From an uncultured Bacteroidales bacterium (GTDB lineage Bacteria; Bacteroidota; Bacteroidia; Bacteroidales; P3), in the NCBI GenBank assembly GCA_944321735.1, contig CALUMK010000006.1, positions 44,845 through 108,844 of the forward strand: a stretch of DNA of 64,000 nt, in the 5' to 3' direction. Made by a program: the position numbers and the translations under genes. Below the pieces are notes generated by a model. It was given only the letters and a program-made list of their open reading frames with translations, was not told the origin of the DNA and ran no database searches. Below, in pieces: positions 36,281 through 45,387 of this stretch; position 1 is the first letter of the stretch; each line of letters opens with the position of its first letter.

Positions 36281-37323
36281 TGCACATTTATATGCCCAAG
36301 TATCACATCGACAGGTTCGTTCAAGAGATTTGCCGCCTTTGACACACTGATAAGTTCATCGGAAAGCGCCTTGTACACAATGCGTTCGTACCGAGTCGTA
36401 TGCTCCTGAGGATATACGGACCTCCTGACTTCCTTTTTCAGTTTATCCGATTTGTTGAGTGAAATATAGAAGTTCCGGTACTGGTTCTCTGTGATGATGC
36501 TCAATTGCTGCGCTTTAGCCATGATGGCTTCCACCGAAATACCATACAGCCGCTGAATGTCCTTCAATTCCACAAGCGAAATATGTTTTCTTCTCTCTCC
36601 CACTATCTGCTTCAGCACCGCCGAGGGCAGCAGAACCTCATTGGCAAAAATATTGCATAACTTTTCTTCATCCACATTGTCCGCAAAAGAGAGAACCAGA
36701 TGAGCAAGCTCATGGAATATCGTGAGACGCTTGCGTTCCGAATCAACGTTTTTGTTCAACACGATAACCGGAATATCTTTGTCACACACGCAACTACCGT
36801 CAAACTTGCTGTCAGCTTCCACTTCCATGACTTTTAAACCACGATTCTCCAACACATCGATAGGATTAGGAATGCCGTCTGTACCCAAATCCAATTTTTC
36901 TCGCAACCTGTTAGCAAGCGCCCTCGCATCGTTCGCCGTTGAAACCACATCTTCCCGGAAATCGATATCGAATCGCTTGCCATCATGAGTGATGGATTCC
37001 GCTTCCAAGTATTTTTCAAGCTGTGCAATAATGACTTCTTTCAGCGCGTTTTCCTGCTTTTTCCCCAAGGATGATTTTTTACGGAACTCAAAGCTGTCAG
37101 CATCTATTTGGACAATGAACGGACGAAAGAAATAGTCCACTTCCATATCTAAAGCCCTAGACAAGGCAATAAGGATAGTACTGGAAGGCAGCATCTTCCC
37201 TGTCTCGTACTTGGCAATGGCATTACCCGATACCAGACCTCCCATTTTTTCGCATAAATCCCTTTGCGAAAGGCATCTTATCTTGCGAGCATTGGCAAGT
37301 CTCTTTCCGAATACGCTGTCCAT
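36277..37323 (-). CDS. XRE-family regulator with ImmA/IrrE-like metallopeptidase domain
   Basis: 348 residues from the ATG at 37323. The N-terminal helix-turn-helix (about 1-65) has 'LSQRDLCEKMGG' and 'NAIAKYETGKMLPSS'. The central ImmA/IrrE-type zinc peptidase motif is 'LTIFHELAHLVLSF' (HExxH), with 'NIFANEVLLP' downstream. The C-terminal part (about 240-348) looks like a DNA-binding or toxin-binding extension. It is likely the antitoxin and autorepressor of the PIN toxin. An inverted repeat overlaps its promoter. Confidence 0.88.
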   Translation of the reverse strand: MDSVFGKRLANARKIRCLSQRDLCEKMGGLVSGNAIAKYETGKMLPSSTILIALSRALDMEVDYFFRPFIVQIDADSFEFRKKSSLGKKQENALKEVIIAQLEKYLEAESITHDGKRFDIDFREDVVSTANDARALANRLREKLDLGTDGIPNPIDVLENRGLKVMEVEADSKFDGSCVCDKDIPVIVLNKNVDSERKRLTIFHELAHLVLSFADNVDEEKLCNIFANEVLLPSAVLKQIVGERRKHISLVELKDIQRLYGISVEAIMAKAQQLSIITENQYRNFYISLNKSDKLKKEVRRSVYPQEHTTRYERIVYKALSDELISVSKAANLLNEPVDVILGHINVQ

Positions 37324-37349
37324 AATTCGAGGTTTACTTTTACTTGTTC

Positions 37350-37389
37350 CGGTGTGCAAAAATACAAAAAATCAAAAATCCGCACACCG
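37350..37389 (-). promoter_or_regulatory. Promoter and operator of the XRE-PIN module
   Basis: Minus-strand TATTTTTG (37357-37364) is the TAnnTTTG box. The 8-bp arms CGGTGTGC (37350-37357) and GCACACCG (37382-37389) flank it, the expected position for an autorepressor site. Confidence 0.6.
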
Positions 37390-37437
37390 TCTAAAACACA
37401 AAACACACTTTTACAACAGACAGGAGCGGCAGGAAAA

Positions 37438-39090
37438 CTAAAGGGACAAAACGAGGCGGAGGCCGAAGTTGACGCACCTGCCGCCAGGGTCGCCGTTGAG
37501 CCGGTACGACACCCGGCAGTACCTGGCATTGCCCCAGTCGCTGCCCCCGCGAAGCACGCGATAACGTCCGGATGCCGGCCCGGCCGGGTCTGTCTGCGCC
37601 TCGTCTTTGTACGGCCCGTACCAGTCCTGGCACCACTCCCACACGTTCCCGCTCATGTCGTATAGACCCAATTCGTTCGGCTTCTTCTGCCCCACCGGAT
37701 GCGTCTTTGCCCCTTTCCCAAAGCCAAGGCTGCTGTTCCCATCATGCCATGCCACCTCGTCGGCATCGTCGCTCCCGCTGTAGATGAAGCCTCTGCTCTG
37801 CCGCCCTCCCCGCGCCGCGTACTCCCACTCCGCCTCCCTTGGCAGGCGGAACGCCAATCCCGTCCTATCGTTCAGTTTCTTGATGAACTCCTGGCAATCC
37901 TTCCAGCTCACGTTCTCCACCGGGTAATCGTCCCCAGCCTTGTTGTTGCTCGGATTCCTGCCCGTCACCTCCCTCCACAAGCCTTGCGTCACCGGATACT
38001 GCCCGATATAGTAATCCGACAATGCGACTTCGTGCAAGGGCTTTTCATCGGCAGCCGCCCACGCCCCCTGCTTTTCGTCCGCCCCCATCCGGAATGTCCC
38101 TCCCGCCACCGGCATCATCCTGAACTGCACATTCCCGACCCGGATTTCCCGGACTTCCATTTCCTTGGGACGGTCCTGCAGGCCGTTCATGAATCCCGAA
38201 CCGCCTACCTCCTTCAGCACCACTGTCTTCCTTGCATCTTCCTCCCGCTGCGGCTCTTGCCTGTCCCACCGGAACGCCGCCGGCTCGCCCTTCTGACGCT
38301 TGACCGCGTAATCGCTCAGCTGCTCCGCCGTCGGCCTCTCCCACGTGTCCTTGGACAAACATGACTCCAGCATCGCTTGCAAATCCTTGCTGTATTTGTC
38401 CTCCAGTTCCGGCGTCTCCGCCCCGTGCAGCTGCATCACACCCCCTTGACCCATGAACGGCAATTCCCCGCTCAGCAGCTCGTACAGGCTAGCCCCCATC
38501 GCCCAGATGTCCGTCGCCTTCACCGACTCCGGCTTCTTGGTGAACAGCTCCGGCGCCATGTACCCTATCGTGCCCGCTATGTCCTTCTGGCTCATCTCAC
38601 GCGTCGAGTTCCTTCGCAGCGTGCTCCGCATCCGCGTGCTGATCCCGAAGTCCGATATCAGGAAATTCCCCTCCCTGTCCTGCATGATGTTGTCCGGCTT
38701 GATGTCCCGGTGCACGATGTCCTTTCCATGCAGGTACGACAAGCCCGCCGACACGTCCCGGAGGAACTTCCATGCCTTCCCCTCGTCCATCTTCCCAACC
38801 AACGAGACCGCGGACTCCGGGCAGTACGGCATCACGATGAACGGACGGTTCTCGCAGATGTCGTAGTAGTCGGCATGCAACAGGTTGGGATGAGTCAAGG
38901 CGTTGGCCACCTTGAACTCCTCCGTGAACTCCTTCAACCCCTGCTTGTCCAGGGCGATGTATATCTTCACCGCCACTTCCGCCTCCGTCACCTCGTCCCT
39001 CGCCCGCCATACTTCCCCGAATGACCCCCGGCCCCGTTCCTCCAACAGGCGGTAACGGTCCTTGATCAGCACGTTTTCCTGTAGTTCCAT
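37438..39090 (-). CDS. Cytosolic Ser/Thr kinase with DGR-type variable FGE-sulfatase domain (VR1)
   Basis: 550 residues. The kinase domain (about 15-275) is complete: 'GRGSFGEVWRA', 'VAVKIYIAL', 'HRDIKPDNIM', 'SDFGIST' and the loop 'STLRRNSTRE'. A short linker without membrane helix leads to an FGE-sulfatase domain (about 317-550): 'GTFRMGADEKQGAW', 'PVENVSWKDCQEFI', 'LPREAEWEYAARGG' and 'GNVWEWCQDWYG'. The end, 'VLRGGSDWGNARYC' to 'FGLRLVLSL', is a variable region. The FGE active-site Cys pair is not kept, so this is a ligand-binding fold rather than an enzyme. Kinase half nearly identical to 48446-50287; sensor half nearly identical to 42006-43655. Confidence 0.94.
   Translation of the reverse strand: MELQENVLIKDRYRLLEERGRGSFGEVWRARDEVTEAEVAVKIYIALDKQGLKEFTEEFKVANALTHPNLLHADYYDICENRPFIVMPYCPESAVSLVGKMDEGKAWKFLRDVSAGLSYLHGKDIVHRDIKPDNIMQDREGNFLISDFGISTRMRSTLRRNSTREMSQKDIAGTIGYMAPELFTKKPESVKATDIWAMGASLYELLSGELPFMGQGGVMQLHGAETPELEDKYSKDLQAMLESCLSKDTWERPTAEQLSDYAVKRQKGEPAAFRWDRQEPQREEDARKTVVLKEVGGSGFMNGLQDRPKEMEVREIRVGNVQFRMMPVAGGTFRMGADEKQGAWAAADEKPLHEVALSDYYIGQYPVTQGLWREVTGRNPSNNKAGDDYPVENVSWKDCQEFIKKLNDRTGLAFRLPREAEWEYAARGGRQSRGFIYSGSDDADEVAWHDGNSSLGFGKGAKTHPVGQKKPNELGLYDMSGNVWEWCQDWYGPYKDEAQTDPAGPASGRYRVLRGGSDWGNARYCRVSYRLNGDPGGRCVNFGLRLVLSL
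37441..38366. repeat. Duplicated sensor-domain block, copy A
   Basis: About 0.92 kb encoding linker and FGE domain, nearly identical to 42009-42929 except for the variable codons and a few sites. Identity stops abruptly at the kinase C-lobe near GGACAAACA. Confidence 0.8.
37465..37539 (-). other. DGR-type variable region VR1
   Basis: Fifteen codons differ from VR2 and VR3 only at positions 1 and 2. The codon family is NNC, with one AAT- and one AGG-derived codon. Flanks are identical. Confidence 0.85.
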
Positions 39091-39478
39091 GGTTTCTGTT
39101 CGATTTCTATTGATTTCTTCTACTTTTCCCTGATGCCGCGGATTCCCGGCGATTCCCTTTCGCTTTTTCCTTTCGGCAGACAGCCGCAGATGAAAAAAAA
39201 AGCGCGGGGCTGTCCGCTTCTATCCAGCTGGTCGGCCCTAGGAAGCCTCGGCAATGAATAAAGCAACAGCCCCACGCTTCCCTTGTCTCGCAGGTCTACG
39301 TGGAGAGACTGCTTATTCCCTTGCCTTTGAATTTCCTAGGTTCACCAGCAGGAACAAGCCGGACGCTTTCCGCATCCGGAATTATCGCCCCAAAGGTAAT
39401 GCAAAAAACATTTCCCTCGGCTCATCCGGCATCAAGCATCCTCCTCTCGCGGGCTGTCGCTTATCTTCTTACCGGGGC
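38515..39478. repeat. Duplicated kinase-plus-leader block, copy A
   Basis: About 0.96 kb spanning the kinase N-lobe, start codon and leader R1, nearly identical to about 49710-50668. Together with the sensor block this makes the 37438-39090 gene a mosaic of its two paralogues. Confidence 0.8.
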
Positions 39479-39480
39479 GG
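39091..39480 (-). promoter_or_regulatory. Leader R1: promoter box, conserved block, terminator-type hairpin
   Basis: Toward the kinase: TACCTTTG (39391-39398), the block GGTGAACCTAGGAAATTCAA, then a hairpin with 12-bp arms (39202-39213 and 39266-39277) and a T9 tract (39193-39201). A transcript from the box to the T-tract would be about 190 nt. It may be an attenuator or a small RNA. Confidence 0.65.
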
Positions 39481-40009
39481 GACGCTACCTCTTCTTCGCC
39501 CACAGTATCTTCCTCGTCAAAAAACGACCCGGATTCCCGGCCTCGTCGTATCCATTAATACCAGCTTCGGCAAAAGGTAACCGAGTACCGGCAAAATTGC
39601 CGAAAAATCCCATACGGTCGGGTGCAAAAACCGGATTAGTCACCTCCTGTTGAAAAATCGCATCGGGCAATAACCTGCAGGAATCGCTTTTACTCGCTTG
39701 GACGCAATGGCTTTCCCTTGTCTTATTCGAAATGGAAAAGCCGTAGAATCAATGTAGACCAAGCGAGGATGCTGCCACCGTGCAAATTATTCGTACCTTT
39801 GACTGCGTCGAAGGGTAGGATGCGTCTCGGCCATGCAAAACCGAGCAAGCTCCTTTTGCATGGCGCTCGACCTTCACTACCTTTGACTTCGTCGAAGGGT
39901 AGGAGGCGTCTCGGCAACGCAAATCGAGCAAGCCCGTTTGCGCTGCGCTCGACTTTCACTACCTTTGACCTCTGCAAGCAGACACTCAAAAAAACAAAAG
40001 ACTCCAACC
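39481..40009 (+). promoter_or_regulatory. Divergent regulatory region with tandem TACCTTTG repeats
   Basis: Minus-strand GTTAC-N14-GGTAT lies at 39558-39581 (toward the kinase). On the plus strand, three TACCTTTG boxes at 39794-39801, 39878-39885 and 39960-39967 sit in ~83-bp repeats that also contain GTCGAAGGGTAGG and GCTCGAC-TTCACT. The last is 43 bp before the ATG at 40010. Confidence 0.6.
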
Positions 40010-41551
40010 ATGCTTTATCCGATTGGAATCCAAAACTTTGAAAACATCCGCCAAGGAGGCTTCCTTTATGTGGATAAGACCGATTTGATTTACCGACTCG
40101 CCACCACCGGCAAATATTATTTCCTGAGCCGCCCCCGCCGCTTCGGCAAGAGCCTCTTGGTCTCGACCATGGAAGCCTACTTCCAAGGGAAAAAGGAACG
40201 GTTCAAAGGTTTGGCCATCGAGAAATTGGAAAAGGACTGGACAGACTATCCGGTGCTGCATCTGGATCTGAGCGGAAAGGAATACAACAACATGGAAGAC
40301 CTCGATGCCCGCTTGGACAAACATCTGAATCATTGGGAGGCCACCTTTGATGTCTGCAAGCGCTATCCGATGGCCGATGCCCGGTTCTCTGATGTCATCG
40401 ATGCCGCCTATGAAAAAACCGGCAAGCCGGCGGCCATCCTGATAGACGAATACGACAAGCCGCTACTGGACTCGGCCGGCAACGAACCCCTCCGGGAAGC
40501 CTTCCGCAGCCGCCTCCAAGGCTTCTACAGCGTGATGAAGAGCCAGGACGGCAAAATCCGCTTCGGCTTCCTCACCGGGGTCACCAAACTCGGCAAGCTC
40601 AGCATCTTCAGCGGCCTCAACAACCTCAACGACATCTCCATGGATTGGGAGTTCTCCAGCCTCTGCGGCATCTCGGAATCCGAACTCCATGCCTATTTCG
40701 ACCAAGAAGTGATTGCCATGGCGCAGGCCAACCGATTGACTAAAGAGGAATGCTACGCCAAGCTGAAGGACTACTACGACGGCTACCATTTCTGCGAAGA
40801 ATCCGAAGACATCTACAACCCTTTCAGCCTGCTCAGCGCCTTGCGGAAGAAGCGGTTCAGCGATTACTGGTACGAGACCGGCACCCCGACTTTCGTAGTC
40901 AAGGCCCTGCGCAACGGCAAGTTCAACCTGGAAGATTTGACCTTGGAAGGCGTTCCGGCCTCGGCCTTGGGCGGGGTCAATGCCGACGATTCCGACCCGG
41001 TCCCCGTCCTCTACCAGAGCGGCTACCTGACCATCCAGAGCTACGATGACCAGACGCAGGAATATACTTTGAAATACCCCAACAAGGAAGTGGAACGCGG
41101 CTTCATGGAGGGTCTGGCCAATATCTACGTACCTTCCGCGCGGTACAATAGCCCGTTCGCGGTCAAGAAGTTTGCCGAAGATTTCAAGAAGGGCGATGCC
41201 GAAGGCCTGATGAAACGCTTCGAGGCCTTCTTTGCTGATGCCGACTACGAAATCGTGGGCGATGCCGAACTCTACTTCCAAAACACCATGTACGTGATGT
41301 GTAAACTCATGGGGCAATACACCCAAGTAGAACGCCATACCAGCAACGGACGGATGGACATCGTGGTACAGACAGACAAGTACGTCTACATCATGGAACT
41401 GAAGATGGATGCCAGCGCGGACGAGGCCTTAAAACAAATCGAGGACAAAGGCTATGCCAAGCCCTTTGCCGCCGACCCTCGGAAACTCTTCAAAATCGGG
41501 GTCGATTTCTCCAGCCAGACAAGGCGGATTGCGGAATGGAAAATGGCATAG
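40010..41551 (+). CDS. AAA-family ATPase with C-terminal PD-(D/E)XK nuclease-like domain
   Basis: 513 residues from the ATG at 40010 (MLYPIGIQNFENIRQGGF), the usual start of this Bacteroidota family. The AAA-like domain has 'SRPRRFGKSLLVSTM' (Walker A) and 'AAILIDEYDKPLLD' (Walker B). The C-terminal nuclease-like core is 'MDIVVQTDKYVYIMELKMD' with acidic and Lys residues in PD-(D/E)XK order. These proteins are abundant multi-copy genes of unknown, possibly mobile or conflict-related, role. The end of a lost paralogue is at 35557-35605. Confidence 0.9.
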   Translation: MLYPIGIQNFENIRQGGFLYVDKTDLIYRLATTGKYYFLSRPRRFGKSLLVSTMEAYFQGKKERFKGLAIEKLEKDWTDYPVLHLDLSGKEYNNMEDLDARLDKHLNHWEATFDVCKRYPMADARFSDVIDAAYEKTGKPAAILIDEYDKPLLDSAGNEPLREAFRSRLQGFYSVMKSQDGKIRFGFLTGVTKLGKLSIFSGLNNLNDISMDWEFSSLCGISESELHAYFDQEVIAMAQANRLTKEECYAKLKDYYDGYHFCEESEDIYNPFSLLSALRKKRFSDYWYETGTPTFVVKALRNGKFNLEDLTLEGVPASALGGVNADDSDPVPVLYQSGYLTIQSYDDQTQEYTLKYPNKEVERGFMEGLANIYVPSARYNSPFAVKKFAEDFKKGDAEGLMKRFEAFFADADYEIVGDAELYFQNTMYVMCKLMGQYTQVERHTSNGRMDIVVQTDKYVYIMELKMDASADEALKQIEDKGYAKPFAADPRKLFKIGVDFSSQTRRIAEWKMA

Positions 41552-41728
41552 AACGGCTCGATATTGTTTGCTATCATCCTTGGGACTATTCCTTTAATTT
41601 CAACATTTATAATGTTGGACAATTCTATGATATTGCATATGGAATTAGAGCGGCTGGCAATTTATCATCCCTCTTTGCTTTATCACAAATTTATAATATA
41701 TTTTTGATAAAACACAAAACGAGCGAAA

Positions 41729-41869
41729 ATGCAAAGTGTTTATAATGAAATTAAAAAAAATTATGAAATAATGCAGGAAAACATGATTTACGGAGATTCT
41801 CTTCCGTTCGATGAACTGATAGGGAAAATACAAAAACTAAACAATAAAATTAATCTGATTGATTATTAA
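41729..41869 (+). CDS. Possible small AT-rich gene, 46 residues
   Basis: The frame runs from ATG to TAA and reads 'MQSVYNEIKKNYEIMQENMI', then an amphipathic helical remainder ending 'KINLIDY'. It lies in a very AT-rich gap between the AAA/nuclease gene and H2. No homolog is recognised and no clear ribosome site is seen, so this may be chance. Confidence 0.25.
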   Translation: MQSVYNEIKKNYEIMQENMIYGDSLPFDELIGKIQKLNNKINLIDY

Positions 41870-41901
41870 TATTGCATCATCCAAATACCGACAACAATAA
41901 A

Positions 41902-42005
41902 AATACGACTTGGCCGCCTTGCTCCACTGAAGTTCCGCTGGGCGGCCCGCTTCGGCCTGCCGCTTTAGAGCTTAGTGGGCAAGGATGGGATGCCCGGCAG
42001 GAAAA
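41902..42005 (-). repeat. Hairpin element H2, directly after VR2
   Basis: Arms TTGCTCCACT and AGTGGGCAA enclose GC-rich inner arms (GGGCGGCC, GGCCTGCC). It begins at the kinase stop codon, the position of the hairpin/cruciform that follows variable regions in known DGRs. Confidence 0.7.
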
Positions 42006-43655
42006 CTAAAGGGACAAAACGAGGCGGAGGCCGCCGAAGTCGAGCCTGATGCCAGGGTCGAAGCTGATCCGGTACGACACCCGGCAGTACCTGGCATAGG
42101 ACCAGCTGCTGCCCCCGCGAAGCACGCGATAACGTCCGGATGCCGGCCCGGCCGGGTCTGTCTGCGTCTCGGCAGTGTATTCCCCGTACCAGTCCTGGCA
42201 CCACTCCCACACGTTCCCGCTCATGTCGTATAGACCCAATTCGTTCGGCTTTTTCTGCCCCACCGGATGCGTCCTGCGCCCTTTCCAGAAACCAAGGCTG
42301 CTGTTCCCTTCATGCCATGCCACCTCGTCGGCATTGTCGCTCCCGCTGTAGATGAAGCCTCTGCTCTGCCACCCTCCCCGCGCCGCGTACTCCCACTCCG
42401 CCTCCCTTGGCAGGCGGAACGCCAATCCCGTCCTATCGTTCAGTTTCTTGATGAACTCCTGGCAATCCTTCCAGCTCACGTTCTCCACCGGGTAATCGTC
42501 CCCAGCCTTGTTGTTGCTCGGATTCCTGCCCGTCACCTCCCTCCACAAGCCTTGCGTCACCGGATACTGCCCGATATAGTAATCCGACAATGCGACTTCG
42601 TGCAAGGGCTTTTCATCGGCAGCCGCCCACGCCCCCTGCTTTTCGTCCGCCCCCATCCGGAATGTCCCTCCCGCCACCGGCATCATCCTGAACTGCACAT
42701 TCCCGACCCGGATTTCCCGGACTTCCATTTCCTTGGGACGGTCCTGCAGGCCGTTCATGAATCCCGAACCGCCTACCTCCTTCAGCACCACTGTCTTCCT
42801 TGCATCTTCCTCCCGCTGCGGCTCTTGCCTGTCCCACCGGAACGCCGCCGGTTCGCCCTTCTGCCGCTTGACCGCGTAATCGCTCAGCTGCTCCGCCGTC
42901 GGCCTCTCCCACGTGTCCTTGGACAAACAAGACCTGACAAGCGATTTCAGATCGTCCGAAAAATCCCCATGGACTTCTGGCAGTTCCGCCCCTCGCAGCA
43001 GCATCCCGCCTCCTTGTCCGAAAAAAGGAAGTTCCCCGACCAGCAGCTCGAAAAGGGACACGCCAAAGGCCCATATATCGGTGGCCGCAACCGCCTGCGG
43101 ATTGGCCGAGAACAACTCAGGCGCCATATAGGAGAACGAACCGCCTATGTCGGCATCCATCTTCCGAGTGGAATTTCTTCGAAGGGTGCTCCGCATCTTA
43201 AGGCTGATGCCGAAGTCGGTAATCACAAAATCCCCGTCCTCGTTACGTAGTATGTTGTCCGGTTTGATGTCCCGGTGAACGATGCTTTTGGAATGCAGGT
43301 AGGCCAAGCCTCCGGCCACGTCATGGACAAAACGCCATGCGGTCGGTTCGTCCATTTTCCCTATCAACTCCGTGGTGGAAACGGGACAATACGGCATGGC
43401 CAAGTACGGATGGCTTTCATAGACATCGAAGTAATTTGCTTTCAACAGATTGGAATGATTCAAGGCATAAGTTATCTTGTATTCGCCTTTGAATTCCGAT
43501 ACGCCTCGCTCGTCCAAGGCGATATATACCTTCAATGCCATTTCCAAGTCCAAAGACTCGTCCCGGACCAGCCATACATCCCCGAAAGAGCCTCGCCCTA
43601 CTTCCTTTATCAGCCGATACCGGTTCGCGAACAATTCACCTGCCTGCATTTGCAT
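42006..43655 (-). CDS. Cytosolic Ser/Thr kinase with DGR-type variable FGE-sulfatase domain (VR2)
   Basis: 549 residues. The kinase domain (about 15-275) is complete ('GRGSFGDVWLV', 'MALKVYIAL', 'HRDIKPDNIL', 'TDFGISLK', loop 'STLRRNSTRK') and clearly divergent from the 37438 and 48446 kinases. From about residue 245 onward the protein is almost the same as 37438-39090, including the FGE domain. The C-terminal variable region reads 'GGSSWSYARYC' to 'DFGGLRLVLSL'. No membrane helix is seen. The kinase at 43735-45387 lies 79 bp upstream on the same strand, so an operon of two kinases is likely. Confidence 0.94.
   Translation of the reverse strand: MQMQAGELFANRYRLIKEVGRGSFGDVWLVRDESLDLEMALKVYIALDERGVSEFKGEYKITYALNHSNLLKANYFDVYESHPYLAMPYCPVSTTELIGKMDEPTAWRFVHDVAGGLAYLHSKSIVHRDIKPDNILRNEDGDFVITDFGISLKMRSTLRRNSTRKMDADIGGSFSYMAPELFSANPQAVAATDIWAFGVSLFELLVGELPFFGQGGGMLLRGAELPEVHGDFSDDLKSLVRSCLSKDTWERPTAEQLSDYAVKRQKGEPAAFRWDRQEPQREEDARKTVVLKEVGGSGFMNGLQDRPKEMEVREIRVGNVQFRMMPVAGGTFRMGADEKQGAWAAADEKPLHEVALSDYYIGQYPVTQGLWREVTGRNPSNNKAGDDYPVENVSWKDCQEFIKKLNDRTGLAFRLPREAEWEYAARGGWQSRGFIYSGSDNADEVAWHEGNSSLGFWKGRRTHPVGQKKPNELGLYDMSGNVWEWCQDWYGEYTAETQTDPAGPASGRYRVLRGGSSWSYARYCRVSYRISFDPGIRLDFGGLRLVLSL
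42033..42107 (-). other. DGR-type variable region VR2
   Basis: Aligns without gaps to VR1 and VR3. Variable codons are of the NNC type with constant third bases. Confidence 0.85.
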
Positions 43656-43734
43656 ATGTCATAAGTATTGAATCCAAATCTGTCTTTTTTTCTCGGACAT
43701 GAAGCCCGTCTGTCTCAGTGCTATGTGCCAAAGG

Positions 43735-45387
43735 TCAATATTCAAAATCTTGAGGAAGCCCTTTATGCGGCTTGCCATCCTGCATCCATTTCTCGGGTCT
43801 GAAGCCTAAAGCGAATGCCAAACCTGAAATTATTACACCGAAAATAATATATGTGGGCAGTATAAGCGTCAAGAATGCTGCAAATATTCCCATTACAAAA
43901 ACAATTTCGACAACCAAAAACAACTTGCCAAAAAAACTCTTGCCGATACCTTCTTGCAAGTCACTACCTATATCCCAAGGCAAGTCGAACACCCATTCAC
44001 CCCCTATTCCTGTATAGGCCAGCACCGTTCCTATGACAAATATGATTATCAATATAATCCATATACCCCCCACAATCGGTACGACATAGCCACTTAGCCC
44101 TATCCAATCGAAGGCTAACGGGCATAAATCCCCATTCTGATCATACACATATTTCTTTCCGTTATAAACCACTGCCACCTTTTCCGGAGGATTCGTGAAC
44201 AAATAATAATTTTCCTTCCACGTAGTCCGATCCGTGAACAAATACGAAGAAGTCAGCTGAAGCCGTCCATTGGATTTGAACTCTGCACACGCATAACGCC
44301 CGTTCTCCCCGACAAAGGTCTTTTTCTTGGAAATCTTAGGGCTCACCCAGTCGAATTGCGCTGAAATTCTATTCCCTGCGGTATTTTCGTACCATTGCCG
44401 GCCATGGGAATCCGTGCCTATCCAGATCTCCGAATCGTTTGTTTTTGTTCGCTGAATATCTGCTTGGTTGTTCGAACTCCGTGTGGATACTGGCGGATTG
44501 TTGCTTTTCTGCGTAGGAGCAGAAGGCCGCGGACTACCGGCTGCCGAAGAATAAGCAGCTCTATGAAAAACCGTCGACTGATTTGCCGTTGATACCGTTT
44601 CCAATCCCTTCATCAGCTGTTTGGCCGCAGGCCTGTTAGCCGGATCTGCAGCAAGGCAGGTCGATACCACGCTTTTCAACTTCAACGAAACCGCCAAGGG
44701 GATGACAGGCACATCCGCGCCCTGCTTTTGCATCACGCCGCCTTGCCCACAGAAAGGCAATTCGCCCATAATCAATTCGTACAGACTTGCCCCGAACGCC
44801 CAGATATCAGAAGCCGCGGTCGCTTTAGGCATCGAGCTGAACAATTCGGGTGCCATATAGGGAATCGTGCCGGCATTATCATTCAACTGCATTTGGCGAG
44901 TCGAATTTCTCCGCAAGGTATCCCGCATCCGAGTGCTGATACCAAAATCCGCGATAAGGAATCGGCCAGACCGGTCTCTCAATATATTGGCTGGCTTGAT
45001 GTCCCGATGGATGATACCATTCTCATGCAGATAAGCCAAACCGGCTGCCACCTCCCGGAGGAACTTCCAGGCCGTCTCCTCGTCCATCTTCCCTGCCAAC
45101 GAGAGCGACGAATCCGGGCAGTACGGCATCACGACGAAAGGACGGTTCTCGTAAATGTCATAATAATCGGTGTGGAGCAAATTGGGATGGTTCAGGGCGT
45201 TGGCTATCTTGAATTCCTCTGCAAAGACTTGCTGTCCTTGCCTGTCCAAACCGATTAGCATCTTGACCGCCACCTCGCCGCCGGTCACCTCGTCCCTCGC
45301 CCGCCATACTTCCCCGAATGACCCCCGGCCCCGTTCCTCCAACAAGCGGTAACGGCCCTTGATCAGCACGTTTTCCTGTAGTTCCAT
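43735..45387 (-). CDS. Transmembrane Ser/Thr protein kinase with unique C-terminal region
   Basis: 550 residues. The kinase domain (about 15-275) is complete: 'GRGSFGEVWRA', 'VAVKMLIGL', 'HRDIKPANIL', 'ADFGIST', loop 'DTLRRNSTRQ'. The first ~30 codons match the 37438 and 48446 kinases, then the sequences diverge. A Ser/Asn-rich linker leads to a beta-rich region (about 325-425, 'WIGTDSHGRQWYENTAGNR'). Three membrane helices lie near 435-530 ('YVVPIVGGIWIILIIIFVIG' and following). There is no FGE domain or variable region. It leads the operon with the VR2 kinase, so the two may form a receptor complex (inference). Confidence 0.9.
   Translation of the reverse strand: MELQENVLIKGRYRLLEERGRGSFGEVWRARDEVTGGEVAVKMLIGLDRQGQQVFAEEFKIANALNHPNLLHTDYYDIYENRPFVVMPYCPDSSLSLAGKMDEETAWKFLREVAAGLAYLHENGIIHRDIKPANILRDRSGRFLIADFGISTRMRDTLRRNSTRQMQLNDNAGTIPYMAPELFSSMPKATAASDIWAFGASLYELIMGELPFCGQGGVMQKQGADVPVIPLAVSLKLKSVVSTCLAADPANRPAAKQLMKGLETVSTANQSTVFHRAAYSSAAGSPRPSAPTQKSNNPPVSTRSSNNQADIQRTKTNDSEIWIGTDSHGRQWYENTAGNRISAQFDWVSPKISKKKTFVGENGRYACAEFKSNGRLQLTSSYLFTDRTTWKENYYLFTNPPEKVAVVYNGKKYVYDQNGDLCPLAFDWIGLSGYVVPIVGGIWIILIIIFVIGTVLAYTGIGGEWVFDLPWDIGSDLQEGIGKSFFGKLFLVVEIVFVMGIFAAFLTLILPTYIIFGVIISGLAFALGFRPEKWMQDGKPHKGLPQDFEY

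Larger units (their letters stand above)
35739..37439. mobile_element. PIN/XRE-ImmA toxin-antitoxin module bounded by 13-bp direct repeats
   Basis: CGGCAGGAAAACT occurs at 35739-35751 and at 37427-37439. In the two uninterrupted loci (near 42005 and 48445) a single copy joins the hairpin element directly to the kinase stop codon. The simplest reading is that about 1.69 kb carrying the TA genes and their promoter was inserted between variable region 1 and its hairpin, duplicating 13 bp. No transposase is present. Confidence 0.6.

Noticed and set aside
40010-41551. AAA/PD-(D/E)XK protein as the missing DGR reverse transcriptase or a transposase
   Set aside because: It has Walker motifs and a nuclease-like end, but no RT YxDD box, no DDE triad and no terminal repeats.
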